DNA of 53,629 nucleotides, taken from positions 1 through 53,629 of the forward strand of contig NZ_JBEZFP010000053.1 of assembly GCF_040649515.1 (NCBI RefSeq). The letters run 5' to 3'. How positions within the stretch are numbered: position 1 is the stretch's first letter; each line of letters starts with the position of its first letter. The notes beneath the pieces were generated by a model that was not told the origin of the DNA, made no database searches, and worked only from the letters and a program-made list of their open reading frames with translations. Position numbers and translations under genes: made by a program. Shown piece by piece: positions 40,193 to 47,893 of this stretch. Origin of the DNA: Yinghuangia elevatio (GTDB lineage: Bacteria > Actinomycetota > Actinomycetes > Streptomycetales > Streptomycetaceae).

Positions 40193-40834
40193 ATGCGGAT
40201 TCACGTCGTCGACCATCCCCTCGTCGCGCACAAGCTCACGACCCTGCGCGATGAGCGCACCGACTCGCCGACCTTCCGGCGGCTGGCCGACGAGCTCGTC
40301 ACGCTGCTGGCGTACGAGGCGACCCGCGACGTCCGGGTGGACCGGGTGGACCTGCGGACCCCGGTGTCCGCGACCACCGGCGTGAAGCTCTCGTACCCGC
40401 GCCCGCTCGTGGTGCCGATCCTGCGCGCCGGACTCGGCATGCTCGACGGCATGGTGCGGCTGCTGCCCACCGCCGAGGTCGGTTTCCTGGGCATGATCCG
40501 CGACGAGGGCACGCTGCAGCCGTCGACGTACGCGACGCGCATGCCGGACGACCTCACCGGGCGGCAGGCGTACGTGCTGGACCCCATGCTGGCCACCGGC
40601 GGCACCCTGGTCGCCGCGACCCGCCTGCTGATCGAGCGCGGCGCCCGCGACGTCACGGCGCTGTGCCTGCTCGCCGCCCCGGAGGGCGTCGAGGTGATGC
40701 GCAAGGCGTTCGCGGACTCCGAGGTGCCGGTGACCGTGGTGACCGCCGCCGTCGACGAGCGGCTGAACGAGCACGGCTACATCGTGCCCGGCCTCGGCGA
40801 CGCGGGCGACCGGTTGTACGGCACCGCCGGCTGA
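40193..40834 (+). CDS. upp: Uracil phosphoribosyltransferase
   Basis: Upp salvages uracil by joining it to PRPP to form UMP in the cytoplasm. The 213-residue length is usual. Visible features are the N-terminal VDHPLVAHKLTTLRDERT, the VVPILRAGLGMLDGM segment, the PRPP-binding loop DPMLATGGTL near residue 130, and the uracil-binding GYIVPGLGDAGDRLYGT at the C-terminus. It is transcribed alone, with a leaderless-type start and strong hairpins after it. Confidence 0.97.
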   Translation: MRIHVVDHPLVAHKLTTLRDERTDSPTFRRLADELVTLLAYEATRDVRVDRVDLRTPVSATTGVKLSYPRPLVVPILRAGLGMLDGMVRLLPTAEVGFLGMIRDEGTLQPSTYATRMPDDLTGRQAYVLDPMLATGGTLVAATRLLIERGARDVTALCLLAAPEGVEVMRKAFADSEVPVTVVTAAVDERLNEHGYIVPGLGDAGDRLYGTAG

Positions 40835-41014
40835 CCCGGCGAAGGACCAAAGACCCCGCGAAAGCGGGACGTCCGCCGGATGCACAACCGTCCGGTACGG
40901 CGCATGCTTGATGGTGTGCCCGGGGCTGGGCAGGAGCCCCGTCGGCACCCCGGGACTCCAGGCCGATGCCTGCGACGGTTCGACCCACCGTTGCTCCGGC
41001 CGGGTCCCCTGCAG
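40835..41014 (+). other. Structured non-coding stretch after upp
   Basis: This stretch begins the 424-base gap between upp and the next small gene. It contains two small hairpins, CCCGC-GAAA-GCGGG at about 40855-40868 and CGGGGCT/AGCCCCG at 40921-40941. I see no gene and no tRNA. It may be the 3' UTR of upp or a small RNA. Confidence 0.35.
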
Positions 41015-41058
41015 AGAAGAGGGAGCGACCGATTCCCCCCGCGGCCGCTCCCTCTTCT
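41015..41058 (+). terminator. Long-stem terminator downstream of upp
   Basis: A perfect 13-bp stem, AGAAGAGGGAGCG (41015-41027) with CGCTCCCTCTTCT (41046-41058), and an 18-base loop are followed by TGTCGTT. The rest of the gap up to 41258 probably holds the promoter of the next gene. Confidence 0.75.
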
Positions 41059-41258
41059 TGTCGTTCCCGGCCTCTTTGGGGATCTCTTTACGGCTACCGC
41101 CGCGCCCGGCGGACGGACTTACGGGTCATTGCGGTGCATACTCGTACCGCCCCGTTTCGCTTCCCCGGCACGAACGGCGTGGAGGCTCGCCGCAGTCCGC
41201 AGGGACCGGTATCAATGAGGGTGAGCGTCGGGCGGCGCTCCTCAGGGGAGGCAGGACG

Positions 41259-41426
41259 ATGCAGGTGCAGGCCAAGAAGATCTTCGGCGTACTGCTCATA
41301 AGCTTCGTCGTCTATACGATCATCGCCACACCGGACAAGGCCAGCGACCTGATCGCGCAGTGGTTCTCGGCGATTTCCTCGGCTTCCAAGTGGGTCGGCA
41401 ACCAGATCGGCAACCTGGCGAACTGA
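41259..41426 (+). CDS. Small conserved membrane protein (55 residues)
   Basis: This 55-residue protein starts MQVQAKKIFGVLLISFVVYTII, a single membrane helix at about residues 8-24, followed by an amphipathic part with DKASDLIAQWF. I recognise it as a small protein conserved next to the PH-domain gene in Streptomyces; the function is unknown. GGGAGGCAGG just before ATG 41259 is a good ribosome site. It is the first gene of a likely operon with the PH-domain protein and the Dabb protein. Confidence 0.8.
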   Translation: MQVQAKKIFGVLLISFVVYTIIATPDKASDLIAQWFSAISSASKWVGNQIGNLAN

Positions 41427-41490
41427 GCCGGACCGACCCGCAGCCGCCCCCGGAAACCCCGCCGCCCGAGACCGCGAGAACCCGCCGCCG

Positions 41491-41997
41491 ATGCTGGACC
41501 CGTCGATATCCCCCAAGACCGTGCAGCGGTACCTCCTGCCCGCCGAGAAGTGCGTCGTGGCGGTACGCCGCCACTGGTCGATCCTCATCCGCCCCGGCGC
41601 GGCCGCGCTGGGCGCCGCCGCGCTCGCCCTCGCGATGGCCTGGTACTTCCCGGAGGAGAACGCGGTCGTGCACCTCGCGGTGTGGCCCGCGGTCGTCGCG
41701 GCGGTCCTGTGGGCCGGCTGGCATGTCATGGTCTGGCGGCACGACTACTTCTTCGTCACCGACCGGCGGGTGATGGTCACCCACGGCGTGCTGACCCGCC
41801 GCGTGCTGATGGTGCCGCTGGGCAAGGTGACGGAGCTCAAGTTCCAGCGCTCGCTGTCCGGCCGGATCCTCGGCCACGGCACGCTCATCCTGGAATCGAA
41901 CGTCACCGAGGACTCCCTCAAGGACGTGCAGTATGTTCCGTGGCCGGACACGATCTATGTCCGGATGTGCGACCTGATGTTCGATTCCAAGGAGTAG
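41491..41997 (+). CDS. Bacterial PH-domain membrane protein (YdbS-like)
   Basis: This 168-residue protein has two membrane helices (about 33-51 and 60-80) followed by a bacterial pleckstrin-homology domain: FFVTDRRVMVTHGVLTRRVLMVPLGKVTELKF, with GRILGHGTLILES. The function is not established; such domains are linked to envelope stress and membrane organisation. The start ATG at 41491 lacks a strong ribosome site, so translation may be coupled to the upstream small gene. Confidence 0.9.
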   Translation: MLDPSISPKTVQRYLLPAEKCVVAVRRHWSILIRPGAAALGAAALALAMAWYFPEENAVVHLAVWPAVVAAVLWAGWHVMVWRHDYFFVTDRRVMVTHGVLTRRVLMVPLGKVTELKFQRSLSGRILGHGTLILESNVTEDSLKDVQYVPWPDTIYVRMCDLMFDSKE

Positions 41998-42004
41998 GCG
42001 AGAC

Positions 42005-42298
42005 ATGATCCGTCACCTGGTGCTCTTCAAGCTGGACGAGGGTGTCTCGCGCGACGAGCCGCGCGTGGTCGCGGGGCACGAGGCGTTCGCGGCGCTGGAC
42101 GGCGTGATCCCCGAGCTCAAGTCGTGGCAGTGCGGGTGGAACATCACCGTGCGGGACATCGCGTACGACTACGCCATCGTGTGCGACGTCGAGGACCGCG
42201 ACGCCCTCCAGCGCTACATCGCGCACCCGGACCACCAGGCCGCCGCCGGGCGGTGGCGCGAGTTCGCGACGTGGGTCGTCGCCGACCTGGAGAGCTGA
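42005..42298 (+). CDS. Dabb-family protein (stress-responsive alpha/beta-barrel domain)
   Basis: This 97-residue protein has the dimeric alpha/beta-barrel signature: MIRHLVLFKL at the start, SWQCGWNI, DYAIVCDVEDRDALQRYIAHPDHQ, and VVADLES at the end. The family is small and cofactor-free, and its role is usually unknown; plant members are stress-induced and related folds cyclise polyketides. AAGGAG lies before ATG 42005. It lies 7 bases after the PH-domain gene and so belongs to the same operon. Confidence 0.92.
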   Translation: MIRHLVLFKLDEGVSRDEPRVVAGHEAFAALDGVIPELKSWQCGWNITVRDIAYDYAIVCDVEDRDALQRYIAHPDHQAAAGRWREFATWVVADLES

Positions 42299-42551
42299 CG
42301 GCGCGGTCCGAACGACCCCGACCCACGGGTAACTTGCCGCGATTTCCGGCTCGTTCGGCACAGCATTTGCCCGCTTCATCACCGGTTGCCCGGTGGCCTA
42401 CGTCCGAGTTGACGCGCTTCACCTGACAAATCCAGGATGTCGCAAGGGGTTTGGCCGCCGCGCACACCGGTATGTGGGTAGCGAACGACGGCCGCCCGGA
42501 CCTGACGGACGGCCGACCAGGTTCGGCTCCGATGAGGAGGTGGGCTCTCCA

Positions 42552-43484
42552 GTGCTGCTACGCGATGCGTCCGCGGTGGATGCCGCCGAGGCTGACTCCG
42601 CACCCCAACCCGTTTCCGTGCCTCTCCCCCGCTCCGGCTCGGCCACCGTGCCGGCCGTGCGGGACGGGTCCGTCGCCCCGGACACCCCCGGGACGGCGCC
42701 ACGCACCGCCCCGGCCGCCTCCGAGGCCCCGCTCGACACCAGGGTGCTGTCGCGCACCCTGCTGCTGCGTCTGTCGGAGGTCGAGGAGGGATCCCCCGAG
42801 CACGCCTACGTGCGCAGCACCCTCGTCGAACTCAACCTGCCGCTGGTGCGGTTCGCGGCGAACCGCTTCCGCAGCCGGACCGACCAGTACGAGGACGTCC
42901 TCCAGGTCGGCACCATCGGCCTGATCAAGGCGATCGACCGCTTCGACCCGCACCGCGGCGTGGAGTTCCCGACGTACGCGGTCCCGACGATCATCGGCGA
43001 GATCAAGCGGTTCTTCCGCGACACGTCGTGGAGCGTCCGCGTCCCCCGCCGTCTCCAGGAGCTGCGCCTCGCACTTGCCGAGGCCACCGAGGAGTTCTCG
43101 CACAAGCATGACCGCGCGCCCACCGTCGTCGAACTCGCCACGCACCTGGGCATGTCCGTCGAGGAGATCCTGGAGGGCATGGAGGCCGCCAACGCCTACT
43201 CGCCCGCCTCCCTCGACGCGCACGACCTCGACGACGACCGCGACAACGCGCTGATCGCGCGGCTCGGCCAGGAGGACGAGGCGCTGGACGGCGTCGAGTA
43301 CCGCGAGGCGCTACGCCCGCTGCTGGCCCGGATGCCACCGCGCGACCGGCAGATCATCATGCTGCGGTTCTTCGGCAACATGACGCAGTCGCAGATCGGC
43401 GAGCGCCTCGGCATCTCCCAGATGCACGTATCGCGTTTGCTGGCCCGCGCGTTGGCCCGGCTGCGCGCGGACTTGTCCGCGTAG
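42552..43484 (+). CDS. sigF: RNA polymerase sigma factor, SigB/SigF family (first copy)
   Basis: This 310-residue stress/development sigma factor has region 2 with YEDVLQVGTIGLIKAIDRFD near residue 145, region 3 with RVPRRLQELRLALAEA and RAPTVVELATHLGMS, and region 4 with the helix-turn-helix MTQSQIGERLGISQMHVSRLLARAL. About 90 Pro/Ala-rich residues precede region 2. Position next to upp and the PH-domain gene fits Streptomyces sigF, which acts late in sporulation. No anti-sigma gene of the RsbW type is adjacent. GTG 42552 has GAGGAGG 11 bases upstream, a long spacing; an ATG at 42393 is the alternative. The 253 bases before it hold no other gene. Confidence 0.9.
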   Translation: MLLRDASAVDAAEADSAPQPVSVPLPRSGSATVPAVRDGSVAPDTPGTAPRTAPAASEAPLDTRVLSRTLLLRLSEVEEGSPEHAYVRSTLVELNLPLVRFAANRFRSRTDQYEDVLQVGTIGLIKAIDRFDPHRGVEFPTYAVPTIIGEIKRFFRDTSWSVRVPRRLQELRLALAEATEEFSHKHDRAPTVVELATHLGMSVEEILEGMEAANAYSPASLDAHDLDDDRDNALIARLGQEDEALDGVEYREALRPLLARMPPRDRQIIMLRFFGNMTQSQIGERLGISQMHVSRLLARALARLRADLSA

Positions 43485-43530
43485 CAGGCGAGTCGGGGGC
43501 GGCGGGTCGGCGTAGACGCGTCAGGGTCGG

Positions 43531-43547
43531 CGGCCGGGATCCGGCCG
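43531..43547. terminator. Short hairpin between converging genes
   Basis: A 7-bp stem, CGGCCGG with CCGGCCG around GAT, lies in the 78-base space between the sigma factor and the convergent phosphatase. There is no T-run. Confidence 0.4.
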
Positions 43548-43562
43548 GGAGGGGTCGGCCGG

Positions 43563-46274
43563 TCAGCCGTCCACGCCGTCGTACCGGGCGAGCAACAGCG
43601 CGATGTCGTCGCCCAGTTCGCCGGTACGCCGGGCGATGAGGTGTCCCGCGAGCCCGTCCGGGGTCATGCCCCGGCCGTGCTCCAAGGTCTCCAACATCCA
43701 CGCCACACCGTCGTCGAGACTGAGCCCGCGCGACTCGACGAGCCCGTCCGTGCAGAGCACCAGGATGTCGCCGGGCTCCAGCACCAGTTCGGTGGCCGGG
43801 TAGCGCGCGTCGGTGTCGATGCCGAGCGGCAGCCCGCCCGGCACGTCCACCAGCAGCGTCCCCGCGCGCCCGAGCACGGCCGGATGCTGGTGGCCGGCGC
43901 GCACCACGACCGCGCGCCCGGTGCGCGGGTCGAACTCCACGTACGCGCACGTCGCGAAGAGGTCGGTGCCGAGCCCCGCGGTGAGCGCGTTGGTACGGCG
44001 CACCACCTCGGCCGGCTCGTGACCCTCGACCGCGTACGCCAGGACCGCGGTACGCAGGATGCCCATGATCGCCGCCGCGTCCACGCCGTGCCCCTGCACG
44101 TCGCCGATCACCAGGCCCACGCGTCCGCCCGGCAGCGAGATCACGTCGTGCCAGTCGCCGCCGACCTGCATGCCGACCGTCGCGGGAATGTAGCGCGTCG
44201 CGACCGTCAGACCCGCGACGCGTGCCGGGCGTCCCGGCAACAGGCCGCGCTGGAGGCCCGACGACATCGCGTGCTCGTCGTCGTAGCGCCGCGCGCGGTG
44301 CAGCGCGCGGGCCAGCAGTGCGCGCAACTGCCCGAACAGGCGGTAGTCGTCGGCGTCGAACTGCCGCTCGCGGTTGTAGGAGAGGACCGCCGTGCCGACG
44401 ACCTCCCCCGAGGCGACCAGCGGCAGGAAGACCCACGCCTGCTTGCCGGCCGCCCCCGCAAGGTCCACCAAGTGCGGGTAGCGGCGCAGGTATTCGGTGC
44501 GCGAGGTGATCGCGAAGGCGCTGCGGCGGCGTACCGCCTCGACGAAGGGCGCGTCCTCGTCGAGCTCCCAGGCCGTGTAGCCGGTCGCGGCGCGCGGCGG
44601 ATACCCGGCGTGGCCGACGACCCGCAGGCGGCCGTCCTGCACCATGCCGACCACCAGGCCGTCCGCGCCGCACACGGCGGGCAGCCGACGCGCCGCACGC
44701 ACCACGTCACGTACGGTCAGGGACTCGGCAAGTGCCGCGGTGAGCAGTTGGATTCGCGCCTGTTGCGCGGCGGCCAGCTGGGCGGCCTCGCGCCGCTGCG
44801 CCTCTTCGCGCCGCTCGTCGGTGATGTCGACGCAGAACAGCAGCATCTGGTCGGGCCTCGGGTACGCCCGGACCCGGAACCACCGGTCCTCGCCCGGCAC
44901 ATGCAGGATGAACGACTGCGGGCGGCGTTCCTGGAGCGCGGCGAACAGGTGGCGCCCCCACCCGTGGCTGCGCGCCTCGGGCAGCAGCGCGTGCAACGGC
45001 CTGCCCAGAATCTCGGCGCGGGGCCGGCGGAAGAGCTGCTCGCTGGGGCTGTTGCAGTAGACGACGCGCCACTCCTCGTCGACCACGATGACCAGCGCCT
45101 CGACTTCCTCGGCCTGTCGCGCGAGGCTCAGCCGCAGGTCGGACGCCTCGGTCACATCGGTGACGACGCCGCGCAGGCGGCGCGACCGGCCGCCCGACTC
45201 GTTGACCACGCTGCCGCGCACCTCGACCCAGCGGTGCGGGCCGCCGTCGGGGTCGAGCATGCGGTGCCCGGAGCTGAGCCGCCCGTCGCTCGCGAACGCC
45301 TCGGCCAGGCTCATCCGCAACCCGGGGTAGTCCTCCGGGTGCAGCGCGCAAAGCACCGCCTCGATCGGTCCGACGTACGCGCCGCGCGAGCCGAGCAGGC
45401 CGCCGAGCCGGGTGCCGAGCACGATCTCGCCGCTGACCAGGTCCCAGTCGAACGTCCCGGTGCCGGCCGCGTCCAGGGCTTCCAGGGTGGACTGGAGGTC
45501 GGGGCCGGAGCGTGACCGGCGGGAACGCCGTACAGGCGGGGCGGGCGCGGGGCCGGCGGCCACCCGGTCGGGCGCCGACGTACGACCGGCCGCGGCACCG
45601 GAGTTGGCCGCACCGGCCGCTCCGTTGGCGCGCCCCCGGCGAAACGGTTCGGCCAGCGGGAGTTCACCGATGCCCGCGACCTCCTCGCCGATCAGCTCGG
45701 CGAACGCCCGCACGCGCGCGATCAGCCGCGGGTCGAACCGCATCGGATCGCGGAACGCGACGGTCAGTACGCCGCGTATCGGCTCCTCGCGCGCGGGGGC
45801 GCCTATCGGCCCGGCCAGCGGCACCGCGACGCACGATCCGGTGCGGCCGCCCCAGGTCTGCACCTCCCGGCGCGGGTAGCGGGCGGCGCCGGCGACCTGG
45901 TCCTCCACCGTGACGACCCGGCGGGTGCGCAGCGCTTCGGTGACCGGCAGGTGCTCGTCGAGCAGGATGCGGCACCACAGGTGCGCGGTCGTGGGCGGGC
46001 CGACGAAGTCCATGACGAGTCCGGCCACGCCGCGTAGTTCGGCGATGTCCTCATGCCACAGGTGCAGCATCACGACGCCGACCTGCGACTCTCGGCCGCA
46101 GGTCTCGACGAGGTCGAGCAGCAGGGGTTCGAGCGGTTCCTGGAGGCCGGGCCACGACCAGGCAGGTACATGGCCGCCGTTCGGGCGCGGTGCCCCCGCG
46201 CGGGCGGCGGCGCTCATCGCGGCGACTCCGGTTCGAGGGGTTGCCGGGAATCCGTTCCCCCGTTCGTCCCCCAT
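43563..46274 (-). CDS. GAF/PAS/SpoIIE-type serine phosphatase (RsbU-like)
   Basis: This is a 903-residue sensor phosphatase. A GAF-like domain (about 40-200) contains WGGRTGSCVAVPLAG. A PAS domain (about 250-370) contains GTFDWDLVSGEIVLGTRL, a second PAS (about 380-490) YCNSPSEQLFRRPRAEILGR, and a second GAF (about 500-655) YPHLVDLAGAAGKQAW. A PP2C-type SpoIIE domain ends it: GGDWHDVISLPGGRVGLVIGDVQGHG and TDGLVESRG carry the metal-binding aspartates. Such enzymes dephosphorylate anti-anti-sigma factors in the SigB partner switch. ATG 46274 has GAGGAGG 6 bases upstream. It lies between two SigB/SigF-type sigma genes, which strongly suggests a role in controlling one of them. Confidence 0.93.
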   Translation of the reverse strand: MGDERGNGFPATPRTGVAAMSAAARAGAPRPNGGHVPAWSWPGLQEPLEPLLLDLVETCGRESQVGVVMLHLWHEDIAELRGVAGLVMDFVGPPTTAHLWCRILLDEHLPVTEALRTRRVVTVEDQVAGAARYPRREVQTWGGRTGSCVAVPLAGPIGAPAREEPIRGVLTVAFRDPMRFDPRLIARVRAFAELIGEEVAGIGELPLAEPFRRGRANGAAGAANSGAAAGRTSAPDRVAAGPAPAPPVRRSRRSRSGPDLQSTLEALDAAGTGTFDWDLVSGEIVLGTRLGGLLGSRGAYVGPIEAVLCALHPEDYPGLRMSLAEAFASDGRLSSGHRMLDPDGGPHRWVEVRGSVVNESGGRSRRLRGVVTDVTEASDLRLSLARQAEEVEALVIVVDEEWRVVYCNSPSEQLFRRPRAEILGRPLHALLPEARSHGWGRHLFAALQERRPQSFILHVPGEDRWFRVRAYPRPDQMLLFCVDITDERREEAQRREAAQLAAAQQARIQLLTAALAESLTVRDVVRAARRLPAVCGADGLVVGMVQDGRLRVVGHAGYPPRAATGYTAWELDEDAPFVEAVRRRSAFAITSRTEYLRRYPHLVDLAGAAGKQAWVFLPLVASGEVVGTAVLSYNRERQFDADDYRLFGQLRALLARALHRARRYDDEHAMSSGLQRGLLPGRPARVAGLTVATRYIPATVGMQVGGDWHDVISLPGGRVGLVIGDVQGHGVDAAAIMGILRTAVLAYAVEGHEPAEVVRRTNALTAGLGTDLFATCAYVEFDPRTGRAVVVRAGHQHPAVLGRAGTLLVDVPGGLPLGIDTDARYPATELVLEPGDILVLCTDGLVESRGLSLDDGVAWMLETLEHGRGMTPDGLAGHLIARRTGELGDDIALLLARYDGVDG

Positions 46275-46686
46275 GCGCTGCCTCCTCGGTGGTGACGCGA
46301 TGCCCAGGACGCGCATCCGCCGCGAGCCCCCCACCCCGAGTACGGATCGTGCATCGCGCGGCCACTCTCCCCGGTGGCATATGTCGCGCAAGGTTACGCG
46401 GCGGATACCTGATCCGTTGGACAACACACCTATAGCAATAACTGCCGATTCGTGCCACTCGTGAGCATAAACAACTACGTATCTTGATCGACATTCGCCT
46501 TGATTTGATCTGTACCCTACCCGAGGCTGTGTGATATGAAGAATTTTGATGGTAAATGTCTGGTTTACCCGAAGCGGTTTGATAAGGACGCGCCTTCTGG
46601 TATTGATCTGATGGACACCGACCGGTATCGATCCGGCCAGTCCGGAAAGCACTGCCGGTTCTAGACGATCCCGCGATGAGGTACGG
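46275..46686. promoter_or_regulatory. AT-rich divergent promoter region between phosphatase and sigma factor
   Basis: These 412 bases separate two divergent genes. From about 46430 to 46620 the DNA is strikingly AT-rich for this window, with runs such as GAAGAATTTTGATGG. It must hold both promoters. I could not match a convincing GTTT-N14-16-GGGTA (SigB-type) pair, although GGGTA-like sequences occur on the minus strand near 46513-46523 and 46565. I see no gene. Confidence 0.5.
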
Positions 46687-47595
46687 ATGTCCGCTCTGCT
46701 CGACACCCAGCACGTTCACGACGAACTAGCGCCTCGCACTCTCCCCGAGGTCCCGATCGGGCGGCGGTCGGCCGCACTCCCGACGGCCGACGACCCGGGG
46801 CCACTCGACACACTCGAGCCCGATCCCGACGGGCCACGCGACAGTTCCGACGTCCGCAGGATGTCGGCCGTGCTGTTCGTACGGCTCGCCGAACTGGAGC
46901 GCGGGACCCCGGAACACGCCCACATCCGCGACCGGCTCATCCGCCAGAACCTCCCGCTCGTGCGCTACGCGGCGAACCGGTTCCGGCACCGCAACGAGCC
47001 GCACGAGGACGTCGTACAGGTCGGCACCATCGGCCTGATCAAGGCGATCGACCGCTTCGACCCCCACCGCGGCGTGCAGTTCCCGTCGTACGCGATGCCC
47101 ACCATCATCGGTGAGATCAAGCGGTACTTCCGCGACAGCGGTTGGTCGCTGCGCGTGCCGCGCCGCGTGCAGGAGCTGTGGCTGTCGCTGTCCGAGGCGA
47201 TCGAGACGCTGTCGCAGGCGAACGACCGCGCCCCGACGGTGGCCGAGATGGCCGCGTACCTCCAGGTGACCCACGAAGAGGTGGTCGCCTGCCTGGAGGC
47301 CACCAACGCGTACGCCCCGTCCTCGCTCGACGCCCCCGACGGCACCGAGGAGCGCACGCTCGCGGACCGCCTGGGCTACCAGGACCAGGCGCTGGAAGGC
47401 GTCGAGTACCGCGAGGCCCTGCGGCCGCTGCTGTCCAGGCTGCCGGCCCGCGAGCGCAAGATCCTCATGATGCGGTTCTTCCAGAGCATGTCGCAGTCCC
47501 AGATCGCCATCGAGCTCGGCATCTCCCAGATGCACGTGTCCAGGCTCCTGTCCCGCACGCTCACGCGCCTTCGCGCCGAGCTGGGGGACTGCTGA
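46687..47595 (+). CDS. RNA polymerase sigma factor, SigB/SigF family (second copy)
   Basis: This 302-residue sigma factor is closely related to the one at 42552: the stretch VQVGTIGLIKAIDRFDPHRG is identical except for its first residues. Region 2 is near 115, region 3 has RVPRRVQELWLSLSEA and RAPTVAEMAAYLQVT, and region 4 has MSQSQIAIELGISQMHVSRLLSRTL. The N-terminal extension is shorter (about 60 residues). ATG 46687 has GAGG 6 bases before it. It is divergent from the SpoIIE-type phosphatase. It may correspond to Streptomyces SigN or another SigB-family member; I cannot say which. Confidence 0.92.
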   Translation: MSALLDTQHVHDELAPRTLPEVPIGRRSAALPTADDPGPLDTLEPDPDGPRDSSDVRRMSAVLFVRLAELERGTPEHAHIRDRLIRQNLPLVRYAANRFRHRNEPHEDVVQVGTIGLIKAIDRFDPHRGVQFPSYAMPTIIGEIKRYFRDSGWSLRVPRRVQELWLSLSEAIETLSQANDRAPTVAEMAAYLQVTHEEVVACLEATNAYAPSSLDAPDGTEERTLADRLGYQDQALEGVEYREALRPLLSRLPARERKILMMRFFQSMSQSQIAIELGISQMHVSRLLSRTLTRLRAELGDC

Positions 47596-47715
47596 ACGCA
47601 GGTTCGGGTGGCCGCGAGCCGGCGCGGCACACGCCCTGGGGGGTCGGGGGAAGCCGGGGACAGGACGGAATCCCGCTGTTTCATGGCAGGAAACTCATAG
47701 GAATTACAGGGGGGA

Positions 47716-47762
47716 ACCAACGGATTGGTGATGGCCACCCTTCGGGGGAGGGTGCGCTCACC
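47716..47762 (+). other. Candidate structured RNA element downstream of the sigma gene
   Basis: Three nested or adjacent stems can form: ACCAA/TTGGT (47716-47720 with 47725-47729), CACCCT/AGGGTG (47736-47741 with 47749-47754) and GGTGA/TCACC (47727-47731 with 47758-47762); the first and last compete. The 298-base gap (47596-47893) has no gene. It could be a 3' UTR structure or a small RNA. Confidence 0.35.
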
Positions 47763-47800
47763 GGTGGGACAGGCCACGTGAACAAGTCCAGGAAGCGACA

Positions 47801-47864
47801 TGTCGCCCCGCCTGGTCCCCACCCCCGACAGCCCGCGGAGGGGGACCGCCCGGACGGGGCGACA
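47801..47864. terminator. Long two-part hairpin between converging genes
   Basis: The outer stem is TGTCGCCCCG (47801-47810) with CGGGGCGACA (47855-47864). An inner stem is GGTCCCC (47814-47820) with GGGGACC (47841-47847). It lies between the sigma factor and the convergent tyrosine phosphatase and probably ends both transcripts. Confidence 0.6.
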
Positions 47865-47893
47865 CGTACGTTCTACGGCGACCGGGCCGTCCG

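Noticed and set aside
40908..41426. A 172-codon reading of the small membrane protein gene
   Set aside because: The upstream part of this frame crosses the terminator hairpin and has no protein-like composition; the ribosome site before 41259 and the conserved short protein support the 55-residue version.
46275..46686. SigB-type promoter (GTTT-N14-16-GGGTA) before the second sigma gene
   Set aside because: GGTTTGAT and GGTATT on the plus strand and GGGTA-like words on the minus strand occur, but no pair has both acceptable sequence and spacing.
47701..47790. Possible c-di-AMP (ydaO-type) riboswitch suggested by GGGGGGAACCAACGGATTGG
   Set aside because: The other conserved half of that riboswitch (the CCGAACCCG...CAGCUAACC part) is missing and no plus-strand gene follows; kept only as an unassigned structured element.
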